DNA of 64,000 nucleotides from Thioalkalicoccus limnaeus (GTDB lineage Bacteria; Pseudomonadota; Gammaproteobacteria; Chromatiales; Chromatiaceae), in NCBI RefSeq assembly GCF_041197575.1, contig NZ_JBDKXB010000001.1, forward strand, positions 186,001 to 250,000, given 5' to 3'. The notes under the pieces are model-generated. The model was not told where the DNA came from, ran no database searches, and saw only the letters and a program-made list of their open reading frames with translations. Position 1 is the first letter of the stretch. Each line of letters opens with the position of its first letter. Positions 44,457 to 56,945 of this stretch are shown here, piece by piece. Position numbers and translations under genes: made by a program.

Positions 44457-45623
44457 ATGGCGTGGAACGAGCCAGGCGGCGGTAAAGACCCCTGGGGCAA
44501 CAAGGGAGGCGAACAGGGCGGGCCTCCCGATCTCGATGAAGTGGTGCGCAAACTTCAGCAGCGGCTCGGTGGCCTCTTTGGCGGCCAGGGCTCCGGGTCC
44601 GGTGGTGGTTTCAGTTCGATCGGTGGTGGCGGCGGCGGTGGCCTCAGCGGTCGCGTCATCGGCATCGGTGCCGCGATCCTGTTCGTGCTGTGGTTGGCGT
44701 CGGGTATCTATATCGTCAATCCGGCGGAACGGGGGGTCGTGCTTCGCTTCGGCGCTTACGCCGATACCACCGGGCCGGGGCCGCATTGGCATATTCCGTT
44801 CCCGATCGAGAGCGTGACCAAGGTCAATGTCGACGAGGTCTCGACCTTCACGCATCGCGCCTCGATGTTGACCCGCGATGAGAACATCGTCGAGCTGGAA
44901 TTGACCGTGCAATCGAGGATTCAGGATGCCGCGGACTTCCTCTTCCAGGATCGCGATCCGCTGAAATCGATGCGCGATGCGACCGAGGCGGTGACCCGCA
45001 CGACGATCGGAACCAGCCTGCTCGATTTCATCCTGACCGAAGGGCGCGGACCGATCTCGGCCCAGATCCAGCAGATGATTCAGGAGTTGATGAACGAATA
45101 CCGTACCGGGCTCCTGATCACGGCCGTCAACATGCAGCCGGCTCGGCCGCCCGAGCAGGTTCGGGATGCGTTCGACGACGCGATCCGGGCCCGTGAAGAC
45201 CGCGAACGCATCGAAAACGCGGCCGAGGCCTATGCCAACGAGATTCTGCCGCAGGCACGTGGTGAGGCCGCTCGTCTCGTTGCGGATGCACGGGCCTATC
45301 GCGATCGCGTGATTGCGGAGGCCGAAGGTGAGGCTTCACGGTTCGTGGCCGTGCTGACTGAATACGAGCGTGCCCCGATCGTGACGCGCGAGCGCCTCTA
45401 CCTCCAGACGATGGAAGAGGTGTTGCGCAACAACAAGACGGTCTTGCTCGACGTTCCAGAGGGAAATAGTCTGATGTACCTGCCACTGGATCAGATTCTC
45501 CAGCATTCGCGCGGAACCACGGGGCAGTCGACCGCCGTGCAGGATGCCTTTGCTCCGCGCGTGACCCAGGATCCGGGATCCCAGCCGGAACGGACCGTGA
45601 CCCGTGAACGGAGCGTGCGCTGA
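44457..45623 (+). CDS. hflK: FtsH modulator HflK
   Basis: HflK is an SPFH/band-7 inner-membrane protein that forms a cage with HflC around the FtsH protease. The 388-aa protein starts MAWNEPGGGKDPWGNKGGEQ, has a glycine-rich cytosolic N-terminus, one membrane helix (about residues 68-86) and the band-7 domain (IYIVNPAERGVVLRFGAYAD, TVQSRIQDAADFLFQ, LLITAVNMQPARPPEQVRDA). A long helix follows. Its TGA overlaps the hflC ATG (TGATG). Confidence 0.96.
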   Translation: MAWNEPGGGKDPWGNKGGEQGGPPDLDEVVRKLQQRLGGLFGGQGSGSGGGFSSIGGGGGGGLSGRVIGIGAAILFVLWLASGIYIVNPAERGVVLRFGAYADTTGPGPHWHIPFPIESVTKVNVDEVSTFTHRASMLTRDENIVELELTVQSRIQDAADFLFQDRDPLKSMRDATEAVTRTTIGTSLLDFILTEGRGPISAQIQQMIQELMNEYRTGLLITAVNMQPARPPEQVRDAFDDAIRAREDRERIENAAEAYANEILPQARGEAARLVADARAYRDRVIAEAEGEASRFVAVLTEYERAPIVTRERLYLQTMEEVLRNNKTVLLDVPEGNSLMYLPLDQILQHSRGTTGQSTAVQDAFAPRVTQDPGSQPERTVTRERSVR

Positions 45624-46492
45624 TGAACCAACTCAAGGTATTTCTCCCGGTCGGGCTCGTCGCGTTCGGTCTGCTCTTCTACGCGTCGGTCTTCGTTGTC
45701 CAGGAACACGAGGTCGCGATCAAGCTGCGGCTCGGCGAGATCGTCGGGACCGACTACCAGCCCGGGTTGCATTTCAAGGTGCCGGTGTTGAACAACATCA
45801 TGAAGTTCGACCGGCGGATCCAGACCCTCGATGCTCGTCCGCAGCGGTTCCTGACGCTCGAGAAGAAGGATCTGATCGTTGACTCCTTCGCCAAGTGGCG
45901 GATCGCCGATGCCGCGCAGTTCTTCCGCTCGACAGGCGGGGATGCCGATCGCATCGCCCGTCTGCTGTCGGAACGCATCAACACGGGGTTGCGTGATGAA
46001 TTCGGCCGGCGGACCGTCCAGGAGGTGGTCTCGGAGGATCGCAAGGAGATGATGACGGAGTTGGCCCGGGAGATCGATCGACGAGCGTCGGACCTCGGTG
46101 TCGAGGTCGTGGATGTTCGGGTCAAGATGATCGATCTGCCGGCCGAGGTCAGCGAATCCGTATTCGCCCGCATGCGGATCGAGCGCGAGCGGGTCGCTCG
46201 TGACCTTCGGGCTCTCGGTTCCGAGGCGGCCGAGCGGATTCGCGCCGATGCCGACCGTCAGCGTACCGTAACCATTGCCGACGGCTACCGCGAATCCGAA
46301 GTGCTCCGTGGTGAGGGCGATGCGCGTGCAACCGAAATCTACGCCGCGGCCTTCGAGCTGAACCCGGACTTCTATTCCTTCTATCGCAGCCTGAATGCGT
46401 ACCGCACGGCCTTCATGTCCGGCGACACCCTGATGGTGCTGCAGCCTGAATCGGACTTCTTCCGCTATTTCCGCGAAAACACAGCGCCCTGA
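45623..46492 (+). CDS. hflC: FtsH modulator HflC
   Basis: HflC is the partner of HflK. The 289-aa protein has one N-terminal helix (about residues 5-24) and the band-7 domain with FVVQEHEVAIKLRLGEIVGT, PGLHFKVPVLNNIMKFDRRI and FAKWRIADAAQFFRSTGGD, then the helical SERINTGLRDEFGRRTVQEV. The ARATEIYAAAFELNPDFYSF part and FLRYF-like C-terminus are typical. It is translationally coupled to hflK. Confidence 0.96.
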   Translation: MNQLKVFLPVGLVAFGLLFYASVFVVQEHEVAIKLRLGEIVGTDYQPGLHFKVPVLNNIMKFDRRIQTLDARPQRFLTLEKKDLIVDSFAKWRIADAAQFFRSTGGDADRIARLLSERINTGLRDEFGRRTVQEVVSEDRKEMMTELAREIDRRASDLGVEVVDVRVKMIDLPAEVSESVFARMRIERERVARDLRALGSEAAERIRADADRQRTVTIADGYRESEVLRGEGDARATEIYAAAFELNPDFYSFYRSLNAYRTAFMSGDTLMVLQPESDFFRYFRENTAP

Positions 46493-46943
46493 GGTCGGTC
46501 GGCGCGCCTCGCGATCGGGCCGTTGCGTCCACTTGGGCGCAGCGGCCCAGCCGCATTTGGCGGTAGCCGGTCATTCCGTGTTTCGGGAGGGGCGGCCCGC
46601 CTTTCGGTGCCTTCGCGTCTGCAGGAGCGGTGCAGCCCTGTCGCCGGACGGTCTCTGTGAGTCCAAACGGTGATCGACCCTTGACGCCGCTGCTCCGGCC
46701 CATGGACAGGGCAAGGTATTTCTGAAATAGTTACCAGGTTTAGCATGGTTTCCCTCACCGAGCTGGACGCCGGGTTCCCGCCCTGGTCGCCTGGCTCGAC
46801 CTGTTCATGGTCACGGGGAATCCCGCGCGCCCAGGTATAAGGATAAGAATGACTGGCGCGATTCGGTCGCCTTGGGCGGGTGTTAGGCTGGTCCTCGCCC
46901 GACCTCCGGGTCCTTCGATGATTCGAGAACCGTGACTTGATGT
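46493..46943 (+). other. Intergenic region between hflC and the DUF2065 gene
   Basis: These 451 nt hold no recognisable gene. The frames seen on the minus strand have no homology and poor starts. An AT-richer part around 46,715-46,748 and TATAAGGATAAGAAT near 46,836 could include a promoter for the DUF2065-hisZ-purA set, but I cannot match a good -35 box. Confidence 0.5.
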
Positions 46944-47129
46944 ATGTGGCAGGAACTGCTGATAGTGCTGGCCCTTCTTCTGGTGATCGAGGGCATCTTT
47001 CCGTTTCTGGCCCCTGGGCGGTTTCGCGCGGCCTTGTTGGAGTTGGCGAAGGCCGATGATCGGCTGTTGCGGATAACGGGTCTGATCAGCATGCTGGTCG
47101 GCGTCGGTTTGCTCTACCTTGTCAAGTGA
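46944..47129 (+). CDS. DUF2065 small membrane protein (YjeT-like)
   Basis: A 61-aa protein with two hydrophobic helices: LLIVLALLLVIEGIFPFLAP near the N-terminus and ITGLISMLVGVGLLYLVK at the C-terminus. This is the DUF2065/YjeT family, which lies between hflC and the hisZ/purA genes in many Gammaproteobacteria. Its function is not established. Location suggests a role with HflKC or the membrane. It ends 9 nt before hisZ. Confidence 0.85.
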   Translation: MWQELLIVLALLLVIEGIFPFLAPGRFRAALLELAKADDRLLRITGLISMLVGVGLLYLVK

Positions 47130-47138
47130 GAGGTGTCG

Positions 47139-49653
<2,515 letters not shown>

Positions 49654-49675
49654 GGCTCGGTACCATTCGGCGCTT

Positions 49676-50200
49676 ATGTCCGAAGGGTTACCTGAAGATA
49701 TCGATTGGCTGCGCGCGGTCAAGAGCGGGCTCGTCCTCGAAGGGGTCTTGCCTCTCGTCGATCTGCCGAGGCTGCGCGAAGCGCTCTATGGTCGGGTCGA
49801 GGGCATGCTGTGCTATTCGATCGCGTTCGAGCGCGACCAGGCGGGGAGGGCGCTGATTCGCGGGAGGCTTTCAACGGCCTTGCGGCTTGAATGCCAGCGA
49901 TGTCTCGGGCCGATGGCGCAGCCGGTCGACGTCGAGCTGATGGTGGTCCTGGTGACGGCGGAGTCGTCTCTCGAGGCACTGCCGGAAGAGTATGATCCGC
50001 TCGTGGTCGAGGGCGGCTCGGTTCGACTTCGAGACCTCATCGAGGACGAGTTGCTGCTGGCGATTCCGCTGGTCCCGCGACATCCGCTCGGCCAATGTGC
50101 TGATCCGGGATTGGCCGAAGGCGACCTGTCGTCCCGCGACGGGGCGCGGCCAAATCCTTTTGCGGTGCTTGCCGGTTGGCGGCGGCACCCGTCCAACTGA
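49676..50200 (+). CDS. yceD: YceD/DUF177 protein upstream of rpmF
   Basis: A 174-aa DUF177 protein. This family is almost always next to rpmF and has been linked to 23S rRNA or ribosome assembly. It has the characteristic [20 protein letters not shown] (CxxC pair) and [20 protein letters not shown], then [23 protein letters not shown] 49676 gives the usual length. The longer frame starts inside purA. It ends 25 nt before rpmF. Confidence 0.92.
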   Translation: MSEGLPEDIDWLRAVKSGLVLEGVLPLVDLPRLREALYGRVEGMLCYSIAFERDQAGRALIRGRLSTALRLECQRCLGPMAQPVDVELMVVLVTAESSLEALPEEYDPLVVEGGSVRLRDLIEDELLLAIPLVPRHPLGQCADPGLAEGDLSSRDGARPNPFAVLAGWRRHPSN

Positions 50201-50225
50201 AGACTTCTTAACGGAGGCCGCCGCT

Positions 50226-50405
50226 ATGGCAGTCCAACAAAACCGGAAGACCCCTTCGAAACGGGGCATGCGGCGTTCGCACGATGCGCTGTCGAAGCCG
50301 ACGCTGTCGACCGATCCCACCACGGGTGAGACTCATCGGCGCCATCACGTTTCGCCGGACGGTTTCTACCGTGGTCGCAAGGTTGTCGATAAAGGCGACG
50401 AATGA
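50226..50405 (+). CDS. rpmF: 50S ribosomal protein L32
   Basis: L32 is a small large-subunit protein. The 59-aa product [20 protein letters not shown], with [20 protein letters not shown] and [15 protein letters not shown], is the zinc-free form. An ACGGAGG site precedes ATG 50226. It is part of the conserved yceD-rpmF-plsX-fab cluster. Confidence 0.96.
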   Translation: MAVQQNRKTPSKRGMRRSHDALSKPTLSTDPTTGETHRRHHVSPDGFYRGRKVVDKGDE

Positions 50406-50486
50406 GATCCCCTCGACCGAGAGGTTTTTGAGTAACACCTTGGAAGGCCTGCCCATGCCTCGAAAGCCTGCCCGAGTGGTCGTGTC

Positions 50487-51518
50487 TTGAGCGCGCGCCT
50501 GACCATAGCCCTCGATGCGATGGGCGGCGATTACGGTCCCAGTGTCGTAGTGCCGGCCGCACTCGATTACTTGGCCAAGACGCAGGGCATCGCATTGATC
50601 CTGGTCGGCCAGGAGGCCTTGATTGCGAAGGAGCTCGCGGGGGTCCGCCACGACGAGCGTCTGGCGATCCATCATGCTTCGCAAACGGTGGGCATGGACG
50701 AGCCGCCGTCGAAGGCCTTGCGCACGAAGAAGGATTCGTCGATGCGTGTGGCCATCGAGCTGGTCAAGAGCGGTGTGGCCCAGGCCTGCGTGAGTGCTGG
50801 TAATACCGGCGCACTGATGGCGACGGCGCGCTTCGTGCTGAAGACCTTGCCCTTCGTCGACCGTCCCGCGATCATCACGGCCGTCCCGTCGCAGCACGGC
50901 TCGACCCATCTGTTGGACCTCGGGGCCAATGTCGATTGCACGGCGATCCAACTGTTTCAGTTCGCCGTGATGGGCAGCGAGCTGGTGACCGCTGTCGAGG
51001 GGTTGGCGGCGCCGAAGGTCGGTCTGCTGAATATCGGCGAAGAGGAGATCAAGGGCAACGAGCAGGTGAAGCGGGCCCATGAACTGCTCGTGGCGAGCCA
51101 CCTGAACTATGTCGGTTACGTCGAAGGCGACGATATCTACCTCGGCGACGTCGACGTGGTGGTCATGGATGGATTCGTCGGGAATGTCGCTCTGAAGACG
51201 AGCGAAGGCGTGGCGAAGCTGCTGGCTCGCCGTCTCGGCAACAGTTTCAAGAAGAACTGGGCCACACGGTTGGCCGGTTTGGCGGCCCTCCCGGTGCTCA
51301 ACCGTTTTCGTCAGACCTCGGACCCCCGTCGCTATAACGGTGCCAGCTTGCTCGGCCTGCGCGGTATCGTGATCAAGAGTCACGGTGGCGCGGATCGGAT
51401 CGCGTTCGAGAATGCCATCCGCATCGCCGAGAAGGAGATCCACTCCAACGTGCCAGAACGGATTGCGATGCAGGTGGCGAGCCAGCTCGATGATGGCCGG
51501 AAAAGGGCCGCCGGATGA
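50487..51518 (+). CDS. plsX: Phosphate acyltransferase PlsX
   Basis: PlsX converts acyl-ACP to acyl-phosphate for phospholipid synthesis by PlsY. The 343-aa protein begins [20 protein letters not shown] and has [20 protein letters not shown] with [12 protein letters not shown] and [20 protein letters not shown]. The start is a TTG at 50487, chosen because it matches the family N-terminus and no ATG or GTG is available in frame. Its stop overlaps the fabH start (ATGA). Confidence 0.95.
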   Translation: MSARLTIALDAMGGDYGPSVVVPAALDYLAKTQGIALILVGQEALIAKELAGVRHDERLAIHHASQTVGMDEPPSKALRTKKDSSMRVAIELVKSGVAQACVSAGNTGALMATARFVLKTLPFVDRPAIITAVPSQHGSTHLLDLGANVDCTAIQLFQFAVMGSELVTAVEGLAAPKVGLLNIGEEEIKGNEQVKRAHELLVASHLNYVGYVEGDDIYLGDVDVVVMDGFVGNVALKTSEGVAKLLARRLGNSFKKNWATRLAGLAALPVLNRFRQTSDPRRYNGASLLGLRGIVIKSHGGADRIAFENAIRIAEKEIHSNVPERIAMQVASQLDDGRKRAAG

Positions 51519-52474
51519 CCGTCTATACACGTATCCTCGGGACGGGCGGCTATCTCCCCGATCGTGTGGTGACGAATGCCGATCTCGAGAGGACGGTCGA
51601 CACCTCGGATGCCTGGATCGTCGAGCGCACCGGAATACGCACGCGTCATGTCGTTGCCGCGGACGAGACCTGCTGTGATCTGGCCGAGCAGGCAGCGCGT
51701 CGAGCGCTGAGCGCCGCCCAGCTCGATCCGGGTGATATAGACCTGATCGTGGTGGCGACGACGACACCCGATCAGACCTTTCCCAGCACCGCCTGCCTAT
51801 TGCAGCAGCGTCTCGGAATCCGCGGTTGCCCAGCCTTCGACGTGCAGGCCGTATGCACGGGTTTCGTCTATGCGTTGTCGATCGTCGACAAGTTCATCCG
51901 CACGGGCAGTGCCCGTTGTGCCCTCGTGGTCGGTGCCGAGACCATCTCGCGGATCTTGAACTGGGAAGATCGTGGCACCTCGGTGCTGTTCGGTGACGGC
52001 GCGGGCGCGGTCGTCGTTGGTGCGGCCTCGGCACCGGGTGTCGTCTCGACGCACCTCCACGCCGATGGCGCCTTCAAGGAACTCCTTCAGGTACCGGCGG
52101 GTATTGGGAACGGTGGTGCTGGATCCCCGTACATGGAGATGAAAGGCAACGAGGTCTTTCGGATGGCCGTGACCATCCTCGGGCGCATCGTCGACGAGGC
52201 CTTGGAAGCCAACGGCATGGCTCGGTCCGAGCTCGACTGGTTGGTTCCGCACCAGGCGAATATCCGCATCATCCAGGCGACTGCGCGAAAGTTGAACCTT
52301 CCGATGGAGCGCGTCGTCGTGACCGTCGGTCAACATGGCAACACGTCGGCTGCATCGGTGCCTCTCGCATTCGACCAGGCGGTCCGCGATGGTCGCATTC
52401 AACGCGGCCAGACCGTATTGATGGAGGCCTTCGGCGGCGGGTTCACTTGGGGTTCGATCCTGTTACGTTATTGA
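51515..52474 (+). CDS. fabH: 3-oxoacyl-ACP synthase III
   Basis: FabH condenses acetyl-CoA with malonyl-ACP to start fatty-acid synthesis. The 319-aa protein has the catalytic Cys in [20 protein letters not shown], His in [12 protein letters not shown] and Asn in [19 protein letters not shown] 51515 is coupled to the plsX stop. fabD follows 18 nt downstream. Confidence 0.97.
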   Translation: MTVYTRILGTGGYLPDRVVTNADLERTVDTSDAWIVERTGIRTRHVVAADETCCDLAEQAARRALSAAQLDPGDIDLIVVATTTPDQTFPSTACLLQQRLGIRGCPAFDVQAVCTGFVYALSIVDKFIRTGSARCALVVGAETISRILNWEDRGTSVLFGDGAGAVVVGAASAPGVVSTHLHADGAFKELLQVPAGIGNGGAGSPYMEMKGNEVFRMAVTILGRIVDEALEANGMARSELDWLVPHQANIRIIQATARKLNLPMERVVVTVGQHGNTSAASVPLAFDQAVRDGRIQRGQTVLMEAFGGGFTWGSILLRY

Positions 52475-52492
52475 TCCGGCCAGATCCAGACC

Positions 52493-53440
52493 ATGGCGTC
52501 ATCACTCGCTTTTCTATTTCCAGGTCAAGGTTCGCAGTCCGTCGGGATGCTGAAGGCATTGGCGGCCGCGTGGCCGGTCGTTGGCGAGACCTATGCCGAG
52601 GCGTCCGATGTCCTCGGCTACGATCTTTGGCACCTGGTCGACGAAGGTCCGAAATCGGAACTCGATCGCACCGCGGTGACCCAGCCGGCGATGCTTGCGG
52701 CCGGGGTAGCCGTCTGGCGAGTCTGGCGGAGTGCGGGTGGACCTTGGCCGATCTGCGTCGCCGGCCATAGCCTTGGCGAATACAGTGCGCTGGTGGTGGC
52801 CGAAGCGATCGACTTCCGTGACGCCGTAGCCTTGGTCGCTGAGCGCGCCCGCGCGATGCAGTCCGCGGTGCCGCCTGGGGACGGGGCGATGGCCGCGATC
52901 ATCGGGTTGTCGGACGCGGAGGTTGTTGATCTGTGTGCGACTCAGGCCCGCGGAGAGGTGCTCGAAGCCGTCAATTTCAATGCCCCGGGGCAGGTCGTGA
53001 TCGCCGGCACCAAGGCCGCCGTCGACCGAGCCGTGGTCGCCGCCAAGCCCGCCGGGGCCAAGCGAGCCTTGCCATTGCCCGTCAGCGTTCCGTCGCATTG
53101 CGCCTTGATGCGGCCGGCGGCCGAGGCACTCGTCGGGCCTTTGGCATCGATTCCGGTTGCCGCGCCGCGCATCCCGGTGCTGCATAATGTGACAACGGCG
53201 CCCGAGTCGGCGCCCGACCGGATTCGTGAGCTCTTGGTCCGGCAACTCTTCAGCCCAGTCCCCTGGGTCGGGACGATGGAGCGTTTGGCGAAACAGGAGT
53301 CGGTGACGCTGGCGGTCGAGTGTGGCCCTGGTAAGGTGTTGACCGGTCTCAGTAAACGTGTGGAGCCGGCGGTGCCGACGCTGCCGGTCTATGACCCCGA
53401 TACACTTGCGTCCGCGCTGGAGGTGGTCAATGCGGCTTGA
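52493..53440 (+). CDS. fabD: Malonyl-CoA:ACP transacylase
   Basis: FabD transfers malonyl from CoA to ACP. The 315-aa sequence has FLFPGQGSQSVGMLKALAAA, the nucleophilic Ser in VAGHSLGEYSALVVAEAIDF, the arginine region LVAERARAMQSAVPPGDGAM and the active His in PVSVPSHCALMRPAAEAL. It overlaps fabG by 11 nt. Confidence 0.97.
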   Translation: MASSLAFLFPGQGSQSVGMLKALAAAWPVVGETYAEASDVLGYDLWHLVDEGPKSELDRTAVTQPAMLAAGVAVWRVWRSAGGPWPICVAGHSLGEYSALVVAEAIDFRDAVALVAERARAMQSAVPPGDGAMAAIIGLSDAEVVDLCATQARGEVLEAVNFNAPGQVVIAGTKAAVDRAVVAAKPAGAKRALPLPVSVPSHCALMRPAAEALVGPLASIPVAAPRIPVLHNVTTAPESAPDRIRELLVRQLFSPVPWVGTMERLAKQESVTLAVECGPGKVLTGLSKRVEPAVPTLPVYDPDTLASALEVVNAA

Positions 53441-54173
53441 TGGTGAGATTGCGCTGGTCACTGGGGCCAGCCGCGGGATTGGTCGAGCGATTCTCCTCGA
53501 GCTCGCGTCGCGGGGGGCGGCCGTGGCGGGCACGGCAACCACCGAAGCTGGTGCGTCGGGTATCGCCGAGCGCTTGTCCTTGGCTGGCTACACCGGTCTC
53601 GGCCTGGTGCTCGATGTCGCCGATCAAGCCTCGTGCGAGACCGCGGTCGAGCGCGTGGCGACGGCCCTCGGTGCGCCGACGATCCTGGTCAACAACGCCG
53701 GTATCACTCGTGACAACCTGCTGATGCGCATGAAGGACGACGAGTGGTCGACGGTGATCGAGACGAATCTGACTTCGGTGTACCGACTCTGCAAGGCCTG
53801 TCTTCGGCCAATGACCAAGGCCCGCAAAGGCCGAATCGTCAATGTCGCGTCGGTGGTCGGGGCGACGGGCAATGCGGGACAGACGAATTACGCGGCGGCC
53901 AAGGCGGGCATGGTCGGTTTCACCAAGTCGTTGGCCAGGGAAGTCGGCTCGCGCGGCGTCACTGTGAACTGTATCGCCCCCGGTTTTATCGATACCGACA
54001 TGACCCGTGAGCTGCCCGATGCCCAGCGCGGCGAACTGCTCAAGGGGATCCCGTTGGGCCGGCTCGGGCAGGCCGACGAGATCGCTGCGGCGGTGGCCTT
54101 TCTGGTGTCGCCGGCGGCCGGGTACATCACCGGAGAGACTTTGCATGTCAACGGCGGAATGTATATGGCCTGA
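53430..54173 (+). CDS. fabG: 3-oxoacyl-ACP reductase
   Basis: FabG is the NADPH-dependent ketoreductase of fatty-acid elongation. The 247-aa short-chain dehydrogenase has the Rossmann motif TGASRGIGRAI, NNAG in ILVNNAGITRDNLLMRMKDD, and the catalytic Ser, Tyr and Lys in NVASVVGATGNAGQTNYAAA followed by KAG. ATG 53430 has GGAGGTGG upstream, inside the 3' end of fabD. Confidence 0.97.
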   Translation: MRLDGEIALVTGASRGIGRAILLELASRGAAVAGTATTEAGASGIAERLSLAGYTGLGLVLDVADQASCETAVERVATALGAPTILVNNAGITRDNLLMRMKDDEWSTVIETNLTSVYRLCKACLRPMTKARKGRIVNVASVVGATGNAGQTNYAAAKAGMVGFTKSLAREVGSRGVTVNCIAPGFIDTDMTRELPDAQRGELLKGIPLGRLGQADEIAAAVAFLVSPAAGYITGETLHVNGGMYMA

Positions 54174-54308
54174 GATCTCGATGCGCGACGCCGGAGCAGC
54201 GGCGTGGCGCGACGCGCGCGTCGCCAGCAGGTTTCAACTGTCGAGCTCCCCGCGCCGTCAGGTTAAGCTATTTGTATCAGTCGCTTAAGCCTGCTGCGCG
54301 ATAAGGCT

Positions 54309-54368
54309 GGCGCCTTTCATCGGGCGCCGAATGTCACTAGAATACCCCGGACCCGAGCTGCGGGTTTT
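54309..54368 (+). promoter_or_regulatory. Two hairpins in the acpP leader
   Basis: GGCGCC (54309-54314) and GGCGCC (54323-54328) can pair across an 8-nt loop. Downstream, ACCCG (54351-54355) can pair with CGGGT (54361-54365) and is followed by TTT. They lie between fabG and acpP. They may form a weak terminator and/or control point that sets the high expression of acpP apart from fabG. Confidence 0.4.
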
Positions 54369-54398
54369 GGCCTTCCAAATTGATGAGGATTCATTGCA

Positions 54399-54635
54399 AT
54401 GAGCAGCGTCGAAGACCGAGTGCGTAAGATCGTTGTCGAGCAACTGGGGGCGAAGGAGGAGGATGTGACCCCTGAAGCATCGTTCGTCGATGACCTGGGC
54501 GCCGACTCCCTGGACACCGTGGAATTGGTGATGGCCCTCGAGGAAGAGTTCGAAACTGAGATCCCCGACGAGGATGCGGAGAAGATTACGACCGTTCAGC
54601 AGGCGATCGACTATATCAATGCGCATCTAGGTTGA
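54399..54635 (+). CDS. acpP: Acyl carrier protein
   Basis: ACP carries growing acyl chains on a phosphopantetheine arm. The 78-aa acidic protein [20 protein letters not shown] has the modification site in [20 protein letters not shown] (the Ser of DSLD) and the tail [21 protein letters not shown] site precedes ATG 54399. Confidence 0.98.
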   Translation: MSSVEDRVRKIVVEQLGAKEEDVTPEASFVDDLGADSLDTVELVMALEEEFETEIPDEDAEKITTVQQAIDYINAHLG

Positions 54636-54660
54636 CGACCTCGCCGCAAGGGCCGCGCCT

Positions 54661-54677
54661 CGGCTTGATTGAAGCCG
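54661..54677 (+). repeat. Hairpin between acpP and fabF
   Basis: CGGCTT (54661-54666) pairs with AAGCCG (54672-54677) around a 5-nt loop, 25 nt after the acpP stop. No T-tract. It may protect the 3' end of acpP mRNA. Confidence 0.4.
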
Positions 54678-54841
54678 GCCCGACGACACGCGCCACCGGC
54701 GGTTGCCGCGCGCCGAGAACCGCGACAGGTCCGCGGGCGGGACGGCCGACCAAATATCCGATGGGCAGTCTCTGCTCCACTTCGACGCGCTGATCGCAAA
54801 GGCCGGTCGCGCGCGTCACGATTCGATCTCAGGTGAATCAC

Positions 54842-56080
54842 ATGGCAACAAGAAGGGTAGTGGTGACTGGATTGGGCCTTGTGTCCCCGGTCGGTCTGGA
54901 TGTGCGATCTGCGTGGGAAAACATCCTGGCTGGCCGCAGTGGTATCCAGCCCATTACCCATTTCGATATCGCCCCATTCAGTACCCGCTTTGGCGGTCCG
55001 ATCTATGGGTTCGATCCGACGCCCTATATCTCGAAGAAGGAGCTTCGCAAGATGGATCGCTTCATCCATTACGGCATCGCCGCGGGCTCGCAAGCCATCG
55101 AGGACTCGGGTTTGGAGATCACCGAAGCCAATGCTCGCCGCATCGGGGTCGCGGTCGGATCCGGTATCGGCGGTATCGGCGGTATCGAAGCGAATTACGA
55201 GGCCTACCGTACCGGTGGGCCGCGCAAGATTTCGCCGTTCTTCGTCCCCGCCAACATCATCAACATGGTGGCTGGCGATCTGTCGATCAAGTACGGGCTC
55301 AAGGGTCCGAACTACTCGATCGTGTCCGCGTGCAGTACGGGTTCGCACAATATCGGTGAGGCAGCCTTGATGATTCGCCATGGGATCGTCGATGTCATGG
55401 TCGCCGGCGGGGCCGAGATGGGTACGACCCCGGTGGGGCTCGGAGGCTTTGCCGCGGCGCGCGCCCTATCGACGCGAAACGATGATCCCGAAGGGGCCAG
55501 TCGTCCGTTCGATAAGGACCGCGATGGGTTCGTGTTGAGCGATGGCGCCGGGGTCGTCGTCCTCGAAGAGTACGAGATGGCCAAGGCCCGGGGTGCCAAG
55601 ATATACGCAGAACTGGTCGGCCTCGGCATGAACTCGGATGCGTACCACATGACGGCGCCATCGGAGAATGGTGAAGGTGCGTGCGATTGCATGCTGTTGG
55701 CGATCAAGGACGCCGGACTCGACGTGACCGATATCGATTACGTGAATGCCCATGGCACCTCGACGCCGGCCGGCGACATCGCCGAGACCCGGGCGATCAA
55801 GGCCGCCTTCGGTGACCACGCCTACCAACTCGCGGTCAGTTCGACGAAATCGATGACCGGGCACATGCTGGGCGCCGCTGGCAGTGCCGAGGCCATCTTC
55901 AGCATCCTCGCGATTCGCGATCAGGTGGCGCCGCCGACGATCAACTACCAGACGCCGGACCCCGATTGCGACCTCGACTATGTGCCGAACACGGCGCGCG
56001 AGATGCGGTTGGACGTGGTGCTCAGCAACTCGTTCGGCTTCGGCGGCACCAACGGCACATTGGTGTTCCGTCGCGTCTGA
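54842..56080 (+). CDS. fabF: 3-oxoacyl-ACP synthase II
   Basis: FabF elongates acyl-ACP. The 412-aa product has the nucleophilic Cys in [20 protein letters not shown], the His residues in [20 protein letters not shown] and [20 protein letters not shown], and the C-terminal [19 protein letters not shown] 54842 is used. An in-frame GTG at 54833 adds MNH only. A 206-nt spacer with a hairpin separates it from acpP. Confidence 0.97.
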   Translation: MATRRVVVTGLGLVSPVGLDVRSAWENILAGRSGIQPITHFDIAPFSTRFGGPIYGFDPTPYISKKELRKMDRFIHYGIAAGSQAIEDSGLEITEANARRIGVAVGSGIGGIGGIEANYEAYRTGGPRKISPFFVPANIINMVAGDLSIKYGLKGPNYSIVSACSTGSHNIGEAALMIRHGIVDVMVAGGAEMGTTPVGLGGFAAARALSTRNDDPEGASRPFDKDRDGFVLSDGAGVVVLEEYEMAKARGAKIYAELVGLGMNSDAYHMTAPSENGEGACDCMLLAIKDAGLDVTDIDYVNAHGTSTPAGDIAETRAIKAAFGDHAYQLAVSSTKSMTGHMLGAAGSAEAIFSILAIRDQVAPPTINYQTPDPDCDLDYVPNTAREMRLDVVLSNSFGFGGTNGTLVFRRV

Positions 56081-56105
56081 CCTCTGGCCGCTCTGCGGTC
56101 TCGCC

Positions 56106-56945
56106 GTGGTCGGGGCGCCGCTGCGAACCTGGGTCGATGGCGTCCCCGATGATCGGGTGTCGGTCTTCGATCGCGGCCTTCATTATGGCGATGGCCTGTT
56201 CGAGACATTTCGCGTGCAACATGGCCGGCCGTGTCTATGGCGGGATCATCGGCGGCGCCTCGCGTTGGGCGCCCAGCGGCTGGGATTGCCCGATTTGGAC
56301 ACGGACCGATTGCTGGCCGAGGTCCGGGCGCTGTCCGCAGATCGGCCCTTGGCCGTGGTCAAGCTCCTGGTGACGCGTGGCGATGGCGGGCGCGGTTATC
56401 GTCCGTCCCGCGATGCCCGGCCTCGACGGATCCTGAGCCTCTACCCGTGGCCCGACCACCCACCGGCCTGGTCGGCGCAGGGTGTCGATGTGATCCTGTG
56501 CCAGACCTCGGTGAGCGAACAACCGCGACTTGCGGGAATCAAACATCTCAACCGGCTGGAGCAAGTGCTGGCGCGGGACGAATGGGATGATCCGGCGATC
56601 GCGGAGGGATTGATGGCGGATGCCGATGGACGGCTTGTCGGCGGTACGATGAGCAATCTGTTTCTTGTGCTCGGGGATCGCCTCGTCACCCCGTCGCTGG
56701 ACCGGGCGGGGGTCGCCGGTACCGTCCGCGCGGCCGTGATTCGCGAGGCGCCGGCGCTGGGATATGTGATCGTCGAAAGGGGCGTCGAATTGGCCGACCT
56801 GTTCGCCGCCGATGGCGCCTTTTTGACCAACGCCCTCATCGGTTGCTGGTCGATTCGCCGGGTCGGCGGCCGCGACCTCGGGCAGGCTCCACTGCTCGTT
56901 GCCCTGGCGTCGTCGATCCGCCGGCTCGCAGCGACCCCGGATTGA
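56106..56945 (+). CDS. pabC: Aminodeoxychorismate lyase
   Basis: PabC makes p-aminobenzoate for folate and is a PLP enzyme of the branched-chain aminotransferase fold. The 279-aa protein has VSVFDRGLHYGDGLFETFRV, the PLP-lysine in AGIKHLNRLEQVLARDEW and GLMADADGRLVGGTMSNLFL. The start is GTG 56106, giving TWVDGVPDD close to the N-terminus as in the family. It sits between fabF and mltG as in Gammaproteobacteria and shares its last A with the mltG ATG. Confidence 0.93.
   Translation: MVGAPLRTWVDGVPDDRVSVFDRGLHYGDGLFETFRVQHGRPCLWRDHRRRLALGAQRLGLPDLDTDRLLAEVRALSADRPLAVVKLLVTRGDGGRGYRPSRDARPRRILSLYPWPDHPPAWSAQGVDVILCQTSVSEQPRLAGIKHLNRLEQVLARDEWDDPAIAEGLMADADGRLVGGTMSNLFLVLGDRLVTPSLDRAGVAGTVRAAVIREAPALGYVIVERGVELADLFAADGAFLTNALIGCWSIRRVGGRDLGQAPLLVALASSIRRLAATPD

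Noticed and set aside
46413..46758. Minus-strand frames between hflC and the DUF2065 gene
   Set aside because: Short, overlapping, no good ribosome-binding site, and no similarity or plausible composition.
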